Shown: positions 34,440 to 44,400 of the stretch, one piece after another
Layout of the letters: each line of letters begins with the position of its first letter
Position numbering within the stretch: position 1 is the first letter of the stretch
Assembly: GCF_030690725.1 (NCBI RefSeq)
Contig: NZ_JAUYGD010000001.1
Location: 1-64,000 of the forward strand
Length of the DNA stretch: 64,000 bases
Direction: 5' to 3'
Source: Pseudomonas sp.
Lineage (GTDB): Bacteria > Pseudomonadota > Gammaproteobacteria > Pseudomonadales > Pseudomonadaceae
The notes under the pieces: model-generated
What the model saw: the letters and a program-made list of their open reading frames with translations, nothing else
What the model was told of the DNA's origin: nothing
Database searches by the model: none
Program-made: the position numbers and the translations under genes

Positions 34440-35753
34440 ATGAACGCCGCCATCAAACCCGTAACGCCCGCCGCCGAGCGCTGCCCGTCCTACTACAGCG
34501 CCACCCTCAATGAAGAAACCGACTACCCGACCCTGCAGGGCGAGGTCAGCGTCGATGTGGTGATCATCGGTGGCGGTTTTACCGGCGTGGCGTCTGCCGT
34601 GGAGTTGGCCGAGCGCGGCCTCAAGGTGGCGATTGTCGAGGCCAACAAGATTGGCTGGGGCGCCACCGGGCGCAACGGCGGCCAGGTCACCGGCAGCCTG
34701 TCGGGCGATGCGGCGATGACCAAGCAGATGCGCAACACCTTGGGTGAGGAGGTTGAAGACTTTATCTGGCACCTGCGCTGGCGCGGCCACGAAATCATCA
34801 AGCAGCGCGTGGAAAAATACGCCATCCAGTGCGACCTCAAGCACGGCCACCTGCATGCGGCGATGAAGCCCGTACATATGCAGGAACTCGAAGCCACCTA
34901 CGCCGAAGCGCAGCGCCGGGGCATGGGCGCTGACGTGACCCTGCTCGACCGCGACGGCGTGCGCAGCCACCTGGCCAGCGACCTGTACAACGGTGCGCTG
35001 AAGAACACCCGCAATATGCACCTGCACCCGTTGAACCTGTGCATCGGTGAAGCCAAGGCCGCCGCCAGCCTGGGCGCGCTGATTTTCGAACACTCCGAAG
35101 TGCTGGAGATCATCCACGGCGCCAAGCCGGCGGTGGTCACTGCCAAAGGCCGGATCAATGCCAAGCAGGTGCTGCTGGCCGGCGACGTGTACCACAAGCT
35201 GGAGCCGAAAAAGCTCAAGGGCATGATCTTCCCGGCCATGGGCGGCATCGTCACCACCGCGCCGCTGGGTGAGCTGGCCAAGCAGATCAACCCGCAGGAC
35301 CTGGCCGTGTACGACTGCCGCTTCGTCCTCGACTACTACCGCCTGACCGCCGATGGCCGCCTGCTGTTCGGCGGCGGCTGCAACTACTCCGGGCGCGACT
35401 CGCGGGATATCGCCGGTGAACTACGCCCCGGCATCGAACAGACCTTCCCGCAGCTCAAGGGCGTCAACATTGATTTTCAGTGGAGCTGCGCCATGGGCAT
35501 CGTGATCAACCGCATCCCGCAGCTGGGCAAGCTCTCGGACAACGTCTGGTACTGCCAGGGCTACTCCGGCCACGGCATCGCCACCACCCATATCATGGGC
35601 GAGATCATGGCCAACGCCCTGACCGGCACCATGGGCCACTACGACACCTTTGCCGCCTGCTCACAGATCAAGGTGCCGCTGGGCGACGTGTTTGGCAACC
35701 CGATGCTGGCGGCCGGCATGTGGTACTACCAAATGCTGGAAAAGCTGCGTTAA
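34440..35753 (+). CDS. FAD-dependent amine oxidase of the gamma-glutamylputrescine oxidase type
   Basis: This 437-residue DAO-fold protein has an FAD-binding VVIIGGGFTGVASAVELAE, GATGRNGGQVTGSLSG (near the flavin) and the C-terminal YSGHGIATTHIMGE motif. These are seen in PuuB/PauB-type enzymes that oxidise gamma-glutamylpolyamines to aldehydes on the way to GABA. That role would fit the gabDT genes in the window, but no glutamylpolyamine synthetase is adjacent, so the exact amine is unknown. AGGA precedes the ATG. Confidence 0.75.
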   Translation: MNAAIKPVTPAAERCPSYYSATLNEETDYPTLQGEVSVDVVIIGGGFTGVASAVELAERGLKVAIVEANKIGWGATGRNGGQVTGSLSGDAAMTKQMRNTLGEEVEDFIWHLRWRGHEIIKQRVEKYAIQCDLKHGHLHAAMKPVHMQELEATYAEAQRRGMGADVTLLDRDGVRSHLASDLYNGALKNTRNMHLHPLNLCIGEAKAAASLGALIFEHSEVLEIIHGAKPAVVTAKGRINAKQVLLAGDVYHKLEPKKLKGMIFPAMGGIVTTAPLGELAKQINPQDLAVYDCRFVLDYYRLTADGRLLFGGGCNYSGRDSRDIAGELRPGIEQTFPQLKGVNIDFQWSCAMGIVINRIPQLGKLSDNVWYCQGYSGHGIATTHIMGEIMANALTGTMGHYDTFAACSQIKVPLGDVFGNPMLAAGMWYYQMLEKLR

Positions 35754-35771
35754 GCCATTCGCCATAACAGA

Positions 35772-35846
35772 TCGCGGGCATGGCGGAGTGCCGCCCAGCC
35801 GCTCCTACAGGCTTACGCATATCGTAGGAGCGGGCCATGCCCGCGA
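35772..35846. repeat. REP doublet, GTAGGAGCGGG family
   Basis: TCGCGGGCATGGCGGAGTGC with its right-hand CGCTCCTAC, then GTAGGAGCGGGCCATGCCCG, form an inverted pair of the same REP found at 21914. It lies between two convergent genes and may also act as a terminator. Confidence 0.78.
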
Positions 35847-35850
35847 GCCT

Positions 35851-37842
35851 TTAGCCTCTTCCTGCGGGGCTGAGTGCGGTTTGCGGAGCAGGTGCCTTAT
35901 CCCGGTCATCAACAAAAGCCACCGCTGGCGAGCCATCGGCATTTAGCTGATAGATCGCGCTCGGCTGGCCTTGCTTGTTGAAGAACACCTGACCCAGCCC
36001 CGCGCCATTCCACAGGCGTTCGCCGGCCTTGCTGCGCGAGGGGATGCGCGGTTTGACCTGCATGCGCCGACGCGTGGTCAGCCAGTTGAGCGGCGACCAG
36101 GGCGCGTAGAGCCAGCGGTTGAGGCGGTCAAACCAGTCAAGCAGGCGCGGCGGGAATTCGTTTTTCAGGCCGCTGCTGGTGATCTGCCAGAGCTGCGGGC
36201 CGCGTTTGCGCTGGCGGATCAGCACCTCGTAGACAAACGAGTAATGCACATCGCCGGAGAGGATCACGTAGTTCCCCGGCGTGCGCGAGTGGCGGAAGAT
36301 ATTCAGCATCACCTGCGCCGCACCACGGTGGGCCATCCAGTTTTCCGCATCGACCATCAGCGGATGGCCGGCCCAGCTGAAGACCTTCTGGATGGTCTCG
36401 ATCAGCTTGACGCCGAATATCGGCGCGGGGGAGACGATGATCGCCGACGGATGATCAAGCAGCTCCTGCTGAAATTCGCACAGCGCTTCCCAATCCAGCA
36501 AACCGGACGGACGCTTGAGGTTGCGCTCGCTGCGCCAGCGCCGGGTGCGGGTATCCAGCACCACCAGCGCCGGGGTGCTCGGCAGCACGAACTGCCACTG
36601 ATGAAAGCTCAGCAGCTCGTCGATCAGCGCGTCCTGCGGCTGACAGTCCATATGGTTGGCGGCATCGCGTCCCTCGGTCATCGCGCGGATCATCTGCAAC
36701 GGCTTGGCGAATACATCGGGGTTGTTGCCCCAGCCCTGACACAGCAGGTAGGCGATCAGCGCATTGCCGATGATGCGCTTGGAAAACGGGTGGCCGTAGG
36801 CCGTCTCTTCCCACTGCGCGGAGAGGTTCCAGTCATCGGTGATGTCGTGGTCATCGAAGATCATCAGCGTCGGCAAATGGGCGAGGGCGCGGGCGACCTG
36901 GCCCAGGCCGCCGCGAAAGGCTTCAATACGCCCGCGCTCAGCTTGGTAGCGCGGCACTTCCTCGGCGCTTAGCGCCGGCATTTCGGCATCCAGCAACGTC
37001 CAGGGCACGGGCGACCAGACCAGCAGGTACATGGCCAGCACCTCGGCGCAGGTCACCAGGTGGTTGTCGGCACTGTTGGTGGTGAACACCGGCTTTTCCA
37101 CGCCGCCGAAAAAGCGCTCGCGCAGGGTTTCGTTGCTCTTCAGCGCTGGCAGCAACTCGGCGCGTTGGTAGTAGCTGGCCGGGTGCTGGTACAACGCCGT
37201 GCTGTCGGCGACCACTGCGCCTTCCAGGTGCTCGCCGAACAGACCCAGGCGCTCGATCACCTGATGAATCGCCCGCAGCATCGGCCCACTAACATCATCG
37301 GCGTAGATCTGGTCGCCGCTCATCAACAACAACGCCGGGCGCTGTTCGGGGGCATGTGCTTCGGCCAGCAGGCGGTCGGCGCAAAGCAGGCCATCGGCCG
37401 CCGGGTGATGCGGCTTGCGGCAGGAGCCGTGAAGCAGATGATCCAGCTGCGCACGCAGCACGAAATTCGCCTGGGTCGCGCCGTCGTACAGCAAGTGCGG
37501 CGCCCAGTCGGCGATGCCCAGCGCGGCCTGATCCGGCTGTTCAATCAGCAGGTCGTAATCAATCTGCATATCGCAGGGCAGCGGGGCGTCGAGCGCCAGA
37601 TCAAGCAGGTGGATAAACGCCTGCTCACCGATCTGGATGACCTGGCAGCTGTCGCCAGTCAGCGGCAAGCGCTGTGGCTCAGGCGCGTCGCCATGGCTCA
37701 GCTGCAGAGTAAGGGTCAGCGGCCGGCTGCCGACCAGCCACAACACCAGGCGCTGTGACTCCATGCGGCGCAGCAGCGGGCCGGCCAACACCAGGGGCAG
37801 GTCAGCGTGGGCGACAGTGGGGGTAACAGCGGTTATCGGCAT
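35851..37842 (-). CDS. PhoD-like metallophosphatase
   Basis: About 663 residues. The N-terminal part is beta-rich, and the catalytic part carries LMSGDQIYADD, FDDHDITDDWN (the metal-ligand core) and LSGDVHYSFVYEV, the standard PhoD-type motifs. No Tat or Sec signal peptide is evident, so it may be cytosolic, unlike classical PhoD. Candidate starts are the codons at 37842, 37866 and 37899; none has a good ribosome-binding site, and 37842 fits the family N-terminus best. The C-terminal region is long. Confidence 0.75.
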   Translation of the reverse strand: MPITAVTPTVAHADLPLVLAGPLLRRMESQRLVLWLVGSRPLTLTLQLSHGDAPEPQRLPLTGDSCQVIQIGEQAFIHLLDLALDAPLPCDMQIDYDLLIEQPDQAALGIADWAPHLLYDGATQANFVLRAQLDHLLHGSCRKPHHPAADGLLCADRLLAEAHAPEQRPALLLMSGDQIYADDVSGPMLRAIHQVIERLGLFGEHLEGAVVADSTALYQHPASYYQRAELLPALKSNETLRERFFGGVEKPVFTTNSADNHLVTCAEVLAMYLLVWSPVPWTLLDAEMPALSAEEVPRYQAERGRIEAFRGGLGQVARALAHLPTLMIFDDHDITDDWNLSAQWEETAYGHPFSKRIIGNALIAYLLCQGWGNNPDVFAKPLQMIRAMTEGRDAANHMDCQPQDALIDELLSFHQWQFVLPSTPALVVLDTRTRRWRSERNLKRPSGLLDWEALCEFQQELLDHPSAIIVSPAPIFGVKLIETIQKVFSWAGHPLMVDAENWMAHRGAAQVMLNIFRHSRTPGNYVILSGDVHYSFVYEVLIRQRKRGPQLWQITSSGLKNEFPPRLLDWFDRLNRWLYAPWSPLNWLTTRRRMQVKPRIPSRSKAGERLWNGAGLGQVFFNKQGQPSAIYQLNADGSPAVAFVDDRDKAPAPQTALSPAGRG

Positions 37843-37935
37843 CAGGACATCGGGCTCTGGTGGCATGCAGGTCGGCAATAGAGCGCCATTCTGCGCCACA
37901 GGTTCAGTCTTTGCAGCCTGCCCGGCCGGTTTGGC

Positions 37936-38619
37936 TCACTGCGCCGCCTGACGCAAGCGCGGCAGATCGAGGATTTCGATCTCGCCATAGGTCAGGCGCA
38001 GAATGCCCCGGCCTTCCAGTTCCTTGAGGATCTGGTTGGTGGTCTGCCGGGAGATCGCCAGCATCAGCGCCAGCTGTTCCTGGGGCAGATGCAGAACCCG
38101 ACGCGGCTCGCCTTCGCCGTAGTTTTCCGCGATCAGCAGCAGGCGCCGGGCCAGGCGCGGGGCGGCGGGCAGCAGGCTCATTTCTTCCAGGGCGATAAAT
38201 GCCAGGCGCAGTTTATGGCTCATCAGCAGGGCGAAGTCGCGCCAATACTGCGGCTGCTGTTCGAGCAGCGCCAACAGCCGCGCCTGCGGCACCAGCAGCA
38301 GAGTGGAGGGGCCTTCGGCAAAGGCATCGTGGGTGCGCGGTTGGCCGTCGAACAGGGAAATCTCGCCAAACCAGTAGGGCGGTTCGACCAGGGTCAGCAG
38401 CGCTTCCTTGCCGGTGGCGCTGACCGCGCCGATGCGCATGCCGCCCTCAACCACCGCATACAGGCCGCAGGGCTTATCGCCCCGGCGAAACAGCACCTGC
38501 CCGGGTGCCAGCTGTTGCACCTGGGCAGCGGCCAGCAGGGACTCCTGCAATGCAGCGGGCAGGGCGCTGAACCAGTGGCCCTGACGCAGGCGCGCCTGAT
38601 AGCTGTGGCCGCTGTTCAT
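37936..38619 (-). CDS. Crp/Fnr-family transcriptional regulator
   Basis: About 227 residues. The N-terminal cyclic-nucleotide-like domain includes GQVLFRRGDKPCGLY and PPYWFGEISLFDGQPRTH, and the C-terminal winged helix LPQEQLALMLAISRQTTNQI ends with ILKELEGRGI. There is no cysteine set for an FNR-type iron-sulfur cluster, so it is neither Anr nor Dnr. A near-perfect 16-base dyad lies upstream, 19 bases from the start, suggesting autoregulation and control of the divergent Mpo1-like gene. The ATG at 38619 is preferred over a TTG at 38631. Confidence 0.82.
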   Translation of the reverse strand: MNSGHSYQARLRQGHWFSALPAALQESLLAAAQVQQLAPGQVLFRRGDKPCGLYAVVEGGMRIGAVSATGKEALLTLVEPPYWFGEISLFDGQPRTHDAFAEGPSTLLLVPQARLLALLEQQPQYWRDFALLMSHKLRLAFIALEEMSLLPAAPRLARRLLLIAENYGEGEPRRVLHLPQEQLALMLAISRQTTNQILKELEGRGILRLTYGEIEILDLPRLRQAAQ

Positions 38620-38637
38620 CGACGGTTCCAAGAGGTT

Positions 38638-38653
38638 TGTCGGCTAGCTGACA
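38638..38653. promoter_or_regulatory. Crp-like palindrome upstream of the Crp/Fnr gene
   Basis: TGTCGGCTAGCTGACA is palindromic except for one pair and has the TGTxx-N6-xxACA spacing of Crp-family sites. It sits between the divergent Crp/Fnr gene and the Mpo1-like gene. Confidence 0.5.
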
Positions 38654-38711
38654 GAGCGCTGCGCGGGCGAGGGTTCATGCTGGCCACCTGTCTTGCATGA
38701 GGAAAATAATA

Positions 38712-39236
38712 ATGAAAACCCTGGTTGATCATCTGGCTCAATACGCGGCCTATCACCGCGACCAACGCAATATTCTCAGCCACTTTATCGGTATTCCACT
38801 GATCGTTGTGGCGGTAGCCGTGCTGCTATCGCGCCCCGGCTTCGAGCTGCTCGGTCTGTGGCTGTCCCCAGCCCTGCTGGTGGCTCTGGCGGCAGGGGTG
38901 TTTTACCTGCGCCTGGACCTGCGTTTCGGCCTACTGATGGCACTGCTGCTGGTGCTCAGCCTATGGGCGGCAGCGGGCCTGGCCGTGCAATCGACAGTGG
39001 TGTGGCTGAGCAGCGGCATCGGCCTGTTTGTGATCGGCTGGATCATCCAGTTTGTCGGCCATTACTACGAAGGGCGCAAACCGGCATTTGTCGATGACGT
39101 GATGGGCCTGGTGATCGGCCCACTGTTCGTCGCCGCCGAAGCAGCCTTCCTGCTGGGCCTGCGCAAAGAGGTTGAACAGGCGATCGTCGAGCGCGCCGGC
39201 CCGACCTGTATTCGCGAGAAGAAAGCCACTGCCTGA
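38712..39236 (+). CDS. Mpo1/DUF962-family membrane protein
   Basis: About 174 residues with four to five hydrophobic segments. HRDQRNILSHFIGIPLIV and IIQFVGHYYEGRKPAFVDD carry the conserved histidines of the Mpo1-like family, whose yeast member is an iron-dependent 2-hydroxy fatty-acid dioxygenase. A role in fatty-acid alpha-oxidation is possible by homology only. GAGG lies before the ATG at 38712. It is divergent from the Crp/Fnr gene with a shared dyad. Confidence 0.8.
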   Translation: MKTLVDHLAQYAAYHRDQRNILSHFIGIPLIVVAVAVLLSRPGFELLGLWLSPALLVALAAGVFYLRLDLRFGLLMALLLVLSLWAAAGLAVQSTVVWLSSGIGLFVIGWIIQFVGHYYEGRKPAFVDDVMGLVIGPLFVAAEAAFLLGLRKEVEQAIVERAGPTCIREKKATA

Positions 39237-39257
39237 GACTGCCAAGACCATTAAGCC

Positions 39258-39325
39258 GTAGCCCGGATGTAATCCGGGAGCGGTGATGCTGCTCACCCAA
39301 ACGTCCCGGATTGCATCCGGGCTAC
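39258..39325. repeat. Inverted repeat, GTAGCCCGGAT family
   Basis: GTAGCCCGGATGTAATCCGG and its inverted copy ending CATCCGGGCTAC enclose about 30 bases. Same family as 23628, between two convergent genes. Confidence 0.8.
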
Positions 39326-39384
39326 AAAGCAGCCGCTCACCTGCTTAACCCCGATCACCAACGCGCAGCAGATCGAAGACGGAC

Positions 39385-40128
39385 TTAGTACATCGCCATC
39401 CACTGCGTGGTCAGCGAGCGCGTTTGCCGGTGCACGGTGATTGGCGCAAATGGCCGGCCCGAGGCGCTCTGCAAGGCGCTGCTCTGGCTGTTGAGGTCGA
39501 CCAGCGCGGCCTTGAGGTATTCCCAGCGGGTTTTCAGCTTGCCTACCTGCGGGTCGGCCTTGCCATCCAGCGCGGCAAGCTGCGCATCCACTGAGGGCAC
39601 GATCTTGCGTTCGTCCTGCCCGAGGTAGGTGTCGGGCTGTTCGCGGGCAGTTTCGAAATTGCCGAAGTAGGCGCGGCTGAGGTACTGCACCGAGAGGTAT
39701 TCGAGTTTGGCGGACAGTTCGCTGTCATCCGGGCCGGCCAGCTTGCGGGTTTGCTCGAGCACGCCGAGCAGGGCTTTGCTGAGGTCCTCGGGGTAGCGCC
39801 AGGGCATGTCATCTTCGCTTGGGCCAAAGGCCACGCCACGGCGAATCTGCACCACCAATTCCTGATGGGCGCTGCGCAGGGCATCGCTGTTTTGCGGCAG
39901 ACTTTGCACCGCTGCGGCCAAGGCCTGCAGATCGGTTTCCAGGGCGTCCTGGTGTTTCTTTTGGAAACCCTCACCGCGTAACAGCATCAGGCTGCTGGTA
40001 ACCCGGCTGGCCTGCACCTGCACCTGTTCCTGGGGAGTAACGGCCTGGGCAAAGGTCAGCGGCGAGAGGCCGGCCAACAACCCAATAACCGCGAGCAATA
40101 GCGAGCGAGACAGCGTTGTAGAACGCAT
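39385..40128 (-). CDS. Exported protein of unknown function
   Basis: The product has 247 residues with a signal peptide (MRSTTLSRSLLLAVIGLLAG to about FAQA). The mature part is helical, rich in Gln, Leu and Ser, suggestive of a coiled-coil periplasmic protein. I do not recognise a domain. AAGGAG precedes the ATG at 40128. It is transcribed alone, between a repeat and the XRE-type regulator. Confidence 0.65.
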   Translation of the reverse strand: MRSTTLSRSLLLAVIGLLAGLSPLTFAQAVTPQEQVQVQASRVTSSLMLLRGEGFQKKHQDALETDLQALAAAVQSLPQNSDALRSAHQELVVQIRRGVAFGPSEDDMPWRYPEDLSKALLGVLEQTRKLAGPDDSELSAKLEYLSVQYLSRAYFGNFETAREQPDTYLGQDERKIVPSVDAQLAALDGKADPQVGKLKTRWEYLKAALVDLNSQSSALQSASGRPFAPITVHRQTRSLTTQWMAMY

Positions 40129-40230
40129 ACGTGGGGTGCTCCTTATTATTTTTGTGAGCAGTGCTGAACCAGGTCAGCTTATACAATCGCGCGCCACAGG
40201 GTACTGCACTGAATACTGGAGAAAAGCAGC

Positions 40231-41049
40231 CTAAAGAGTGATTTCGTCGGAAAGATGCGCCGATTCGGCCAAGTCACGCAGGTACTGCGCGCTGAAGGCA
40301 TCGGCCGGGAAAAAGGTTTCCAGCGCCAGCTCCGCCAGGGTGATGTCGTTGGCAGTACCAAACACCGTGGTGGTGCCGATCAGGCTGACCACGCCCTGCT
40401 CGCTGGCAAACTGCAATGGCATCAGCACCGTGTCGCTGTCGAACTGCGCGGGCGCCGCCGGCCCCGGATAAGCATTCAGCTCATCCCACAGCGCCTGCAG
40501 CTGGGCATCACCGCTGGCCTGAATATCGCGCTGCAACCGCGCCAGCAGGTAGGCGCGCCACGACCCAAGGTTGACGATACGCGGGGCCAGCCCGCCCGGA
40601 TGCAGACTCAGGCGCATGACATTAATCGGCGGCTCCAGCAACTCTGGAGCGATGCCGACCAGAAAAGGTTCGATGGCACTGTTGGCCGCCAGCAGGTTCC
40701 AGTGGCGGTCGATGGTCAACGCCGGATAGGGCTCGTGAGCCTTAAGCAGCAGCTCGATGGCGGTTCGCGCGGCCGCCATGGCCGGCTCGGACAACGCGTG
40801 CTGAGTAAACAGCGGTGCATAACCAGCAGCACTCAGCAGACGATTGCGTTCGCGCAGCGGAATATCCAGCTGCTCGGCGAGCAACAGCAGCATCTCGCGG
40901 CTGGGCTGGGCGCGCCCGGTTTCAACGAAACTCAGGTGGCGGGTGGAAATATCGGCCTCGCAGGCGAGGTCGAGCTGACTAAGACGACGGTGCTGGCGCC
41001 ACTGGCGCAGCAGGGCCCCGACGGGCTGGATTTGACTGTTCATGGGCAT
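40231..41049 (-). CDS. XRE-type regulator with MmyB-like ligand domain
   Basis: The product has 272 residues. N-terminal helix-turn-helix is ALLRQWRQHRRLSQLDLAC and ISTRHLSFVETGRAQPSREM; the rest matches the MmyB-like ligand-binding domain (PALTIDRHWNLLAANSAIEP), a PAS-like fold found in fatty-acid-binding regulators. ATGs at 41049 and 41043 are both possible. It is divergent from a small membrane protein gene, with a perfect palindrome between them, so that gene is the likely target. Confidence 0.82.
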   Translation of the reverse strand: MPMNSQIQPVGALLRQWRQHRRLSQLDLACEADISTRHLSFVETGRAQPSREMLLLLAEQLDIPLRERNRLLSAAGYAPLFTQHALSEPAMAAARTAIELLLKAHEPYPALTIDRHWNLLAANSAIEPFLVGIAPELLEPPINVMRLSLHPGGLAPRIVNLGSWRAYLLARLQRDIQASGDAQLQALWDELNAYPGPAAPAQFDSDTVLMPLQFASEQGVVSLIGTTTVFGTANDITLAELALETFFPADAFSAQYLRDLAESAHLSDEITL

Positions 41050-41079
41050 CGACGATAGACCAGCGAGGTCATTGCAGCC

Positions 41080-41096
41080 ATTACCTGCGAGGTAAT
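41080..41096. promoter_or_regulatory. Palindromic operator in the XRE/membrane-protein divergent region
   Basis: ATTACCTGCGAGGTAAT has perfect 7-base arms around GCG. A related half GCGAGGTCATT lies just left of it at 41063-41073. Its place 31 bases before the XRE gene suggests autoregulation. Confidence 0.65.
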
Positions 41097-41168
41097 CGAC
41101 GCGGCGCGCGGATCGGCGAAATCTAAGGGCAAGCCGCCATTTCGGCGGTCCTTTGTGGAGACTTCGCC

Positions 41169-41600
41169 ATGACCACCTTGCAACCTTCGCTGTTACTGCG
41201 CCGCGCCCTGCTCGCCGATGGGCTGGTCGGTGTGGCCACTGCCGCGCAACTTCTGCTGCTGGCCGACTGGCTTAGCGGCCTGCTGGCCCTGCCGCGTGAA
41301 TTGCTGCTCGGCGCCGCCCTGGTGCTGCTGCCGCTGGCGGCCTTTCTACTCTGGCTATCGCGCCGCGAAAGCATGGCGCGGGCGGCGGTCTACACGGTGA
41401 TCGGCCTGAACGCGCTGTGGGTGGTGCACAGCGTGCTGTTGCTGCTCAGCGGTTGGGTCACGCCGAACCTGCTCGGCTACGCCTTCGTGATCGTCCAGGC
41501 CGTGGCCGTGCTGGTGTTTATCGAGCTGGAGCTGATCGGCCTGAAGCGCTCGCAGGTCGTCCCCGGCGCGTTTGCCCAGACATCAGTTGGTGCTCAGTAA
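41169..41600 (+). CDS. Small integral membrane protein of unknown function
   Basis: The product has 143 residues with four predicted membrane helices and short loops ([13 protein letters not shown] between helices 2 and 3). No family is recognised with confidence. It is divergent from the XRE regulator and its end overlaps the convergent modC end by 18 bases. Confidence 0.7.
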   Translation: MTTLQPSLLLRRALLADGLVGVATAAQLLLLADWLSGLLALPRELLLGAALVLLPLAAFLLWLSRRESMARAAVYTVIGLNALWVVHSVLLLLSGWVTPNLLGYAFVIVQAVAVLVFIELELIGLKRSQVVPGAFAQTSVGAQ

Positions 41601-42725
41601 TGACACCGACTTGACCTGCGCCCACAGCGATTGCTCGCGCTGGATCTGCAGGCGGTCGAAGGAGTAACGGGTGATGCGGGCTATTAATTGCTCGCCACCC
41701 ACCTGCACGCGCACCAGCACATGCGCCTGCTCGGCGACGTTGATCCAGTCCAGCACCCGCGCCGGCAGCAGGTTGAGCACGCTGCTGTCCTCGGCCTGCT
41801 GCAGGCTCAGGCTGACATCCCGCGCCTTAACCTTGATCCGCACCGACTGGCCCAGCGGCAGCGGCCCATGGGGCAAGCGCAGGTTGATCTGGCTATCCGG
41901 CAATTGCAGGTAGAGCAGCCCGTAAGCCTGGTCATGCGCGGTAACTACGCCGTCGACCACCGCTTCGGCATCGTCCTCGAAGACAAACGGCAGGTCGGCG
42001 CGCAACAAGGTTTCCTTCAAGGGGCCACTGGCGCTGACCTTGCCGTCCTCGAGCAGCACCAGGTGATCAGCCAGACGCGCCACTTCATCCGGCGAGTGGC
42101 TGACGTAGACAATCGGAATCTCCAGCTCCTGATGCAGGCGCTCCAGATAGGGCAGCACCTCCTGCTTGCGCTTGAGGTCGAGGGACGCCAGCGGCTCGTC
42201 CAGCAGCAGCAAGCGCGGGCTGGTCAGCAGGGCGCGGGCAATGCCTACGCGCTGCTGCTCGCCGCCGGACAGCTTGCCCGGCAGGCGCTCCAGCAGATGC
42301 TCAATGCCGAGCAATTCCACTGCCTGCTCCAGGGCAATCCGCCGCTGCGCAGCGGGGATGCGCTTCAACCCGTACTGCAGATTGCGCTGCACCGTGAGGT
42401 GGGCAAACAGGTTGGCATCCTGAAACACGTAACCCACGGCGCGTTGATGCGCCGGCACGAAGATGCCCTGGGCACTGTCCTGCCACAGCTCGCCGTTGAC
42501 CTGCAGGTAGCCTGCGCTCGGCTGATCCAGTCCGGCAAAACAGCGCAGGCAACTGGTCTTGCCCGAGCCGGAATGGCCGAACAGGGCACTGACGCCGCGA
42601 CCGGGCAGGTTCAGCTCAACATCCAGAGTAAAACCGGCATACGCCACCTTGAAACGCGCGTGGATTTCGCCCGCCCCGGCGACTGTACGAATCACCGGAT
42701 TGCGCCGCGCCAATGGCCAGATCAT
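41583..42725 (-). CDS. modC: Molybdate ABC transporter ATP-binding protein
   Basis: About 380 residues. Walker A is GHSGSGKT, the signature is [16 protein letters not shown] and Walker B is [12 protein letters not shown]. The C-terminal 120 residues form a Mop/TOBE-type domain that binds molybdate, typical of ModC and absent from most ABC ATPases. The start at 42725 overlaps the modB stop by four bases (ATGA). It energises molybdate import that would supply the nitrate reductase encoded nearby. Confidence 0.93.
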   Translation of the reverse strand: MIWPLARRNPVIRTVAGAGEIHARFKVAYAGFTLDVELNLPGRGVSALFGHSGSGKTSCLRCFAGLDQPSAGYLQVNGELWQDSAQGIFVPAHQRAVGYVFQDANLFAHLTVQRNLQYGLKRIPAAQRRIALEQAVELLGIEHLLERLPGKLSGGEQQRVGIARALLTSPRLLLLDEPLASLDLKRKQEVLPYLERLHQELEIPIVYVSHSPDEVARLADHLVLLEDGKVSASGPLKETLLRADLPFVFEDDAEAVVDGVVTAHDQAYGLLYLQLPDSQINLRLPHGPLPLGQSVRIKVKARDVSLSLQQAEDSSVLNLLPARVLDWINVAEQAHVLVRVQVGGEQLIARITRYSFDRLQIQREQSLWAQVKSVSLLSTN

Positions 42726-43402
42726 TGCCACACCCGCGTGCGGCTACGCCCGGAATACAGTGCCAGCAGCACGATAAAGGAGAAGAGCACCATGCCGCCC
42801 GCCAGCCAGTGAGCCTGGGCGTACTGCATGGTTTCCACATGGTTGTAGATCTGCACCGACGCCACCTGGGTCTTGCCGGGGATATTGCCGCCGATCATCA
42901 GCACCACACCGAACTCGCCCACGGTATGCGCGAAGCCGAGAATCGCCGCCGTGATAAAGCCCGGCTTGGCCAGCGGTAGCACCACCGTGAAGAACGCATC
43001 CCAAGGCCCGGCGCGCAGCGTCGCCGCCGCCTCCAGCGGCCCCCGGCCAATCGCCTCGAAGGCGTTCTGCAGCGGCTGCACAACAAAGGGCAGGGAATAG
43101 AACACCGAGCCGATCACCAGTCCGGCAAAGGTAAAGGTCAGGGTGCCCAGGCCGAGGCTCTGGGTCAGCTGGCCGATAAAACCGTGCGGGCCCATGCTCA
43201 CCAGCAGATAGAAGCCAATCACCGTCGGCGGCAGCACCAGCGGCAGCGCGACGATGGCGCCAATCGGCTGCTTCCAGCGCGAATCAGTGCGCGCCAGCCA
43301 CCAGGCAATCGGCGTCCCGATCAACAGCAGCAACAGGGTGGTCAGCGATGCCAGCTCAAGGGTCAGCAGTACCGCAGCGAGATCGGCTTTAGTCAGTGGC
43401 AT
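42722..43402 (-). CDS. modB: Molybdate ABC transporter permease
   Basis: This 226-residue inner-membrane permease has about five helices and an EAA loop ([20 protein letters not shown] with AKPG) that couples to Mod[16 protein letters not shown] and [18 protein letters not shown] are ModB hallmarks. The start has GAGG upstream, and it is 12 bases downstream of modA, so the three genes form an operon. Confidence 0.94.
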   Translation of the reverse strand: MPLTKADLAAVLLTLELASLTTLLLLLIGTPIAWWLARTDSRWKQPIGAIVALPLVLPPTVIGFYLLVSMGPHGFIGQLTQSLGLGTLTFTFAGLVIGSVFYSLPFVVQPLQNAFEAIGRGPLEAAATLRAGPWDAFFTVVLPLAKPGFITAAILGFAHTVGEFGVVLMIGGNIPGKTQVASVQIYNHVETMQYAQAHWLAGGMVLFSFIVLLALYSGRSRTRVWQ

Positions 43403-43414
43403 CGCAACCGCCTC

Positions 43415-44215
<801 letters not shown>

Positions 44216-44234
44216 TCACCTGGCTACTCTACCT

Positions 44235-44260
44235 TCGCTATATCTCGCGATATACAGCGA
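44235..44260 (-). promoter_or_regulatory. ModE-type operator upstream of modA
   Basis: The 26-base imperfect palindrome begins TCGCTATAT and ends TACAGCGA, matching the general form of ModE (molybdate-responsive repressor) boxes, which have TCGCTATAT-like half sites. modE is not in this window. It supports repression of modABC when molybdate is plentiful. Confidence 0.65.
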
Positions 44261-44295
44261 TTTGCGTAATAAGGGCTTGGCAGAGCAACAAAAAT

Positions 44296-44322
44296 AGGGC
44301 TGCCGAAAGAATCGACAGCCCT
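44296..44322 (-). terminator. Rho-independent terminator after nirD
   Basis: On the minus strand AGGGCTGTCGA pairs with TCGGCAGCCCT around a TTCTT loop, followed by ATTTTTG. It lies 78 bases beyond the nirD stop and ends the nirBD transcript. Confidence 0.8.
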
Positions 44323-44400
44323 GCGGGCTGAGCTGCATCAAGCCAATTACTGACTCAATAGTCAAGTAGCGCCCTATTCAGCCCGGCTTGCCCAGTGGTT

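Noticed and set aside
40231..41600. XRE regulator and membrane protein as toxin-antitoxin pair
   Set aside because: They are divergent, and the regulator has a large ligand domain; neither resembles a toxin.
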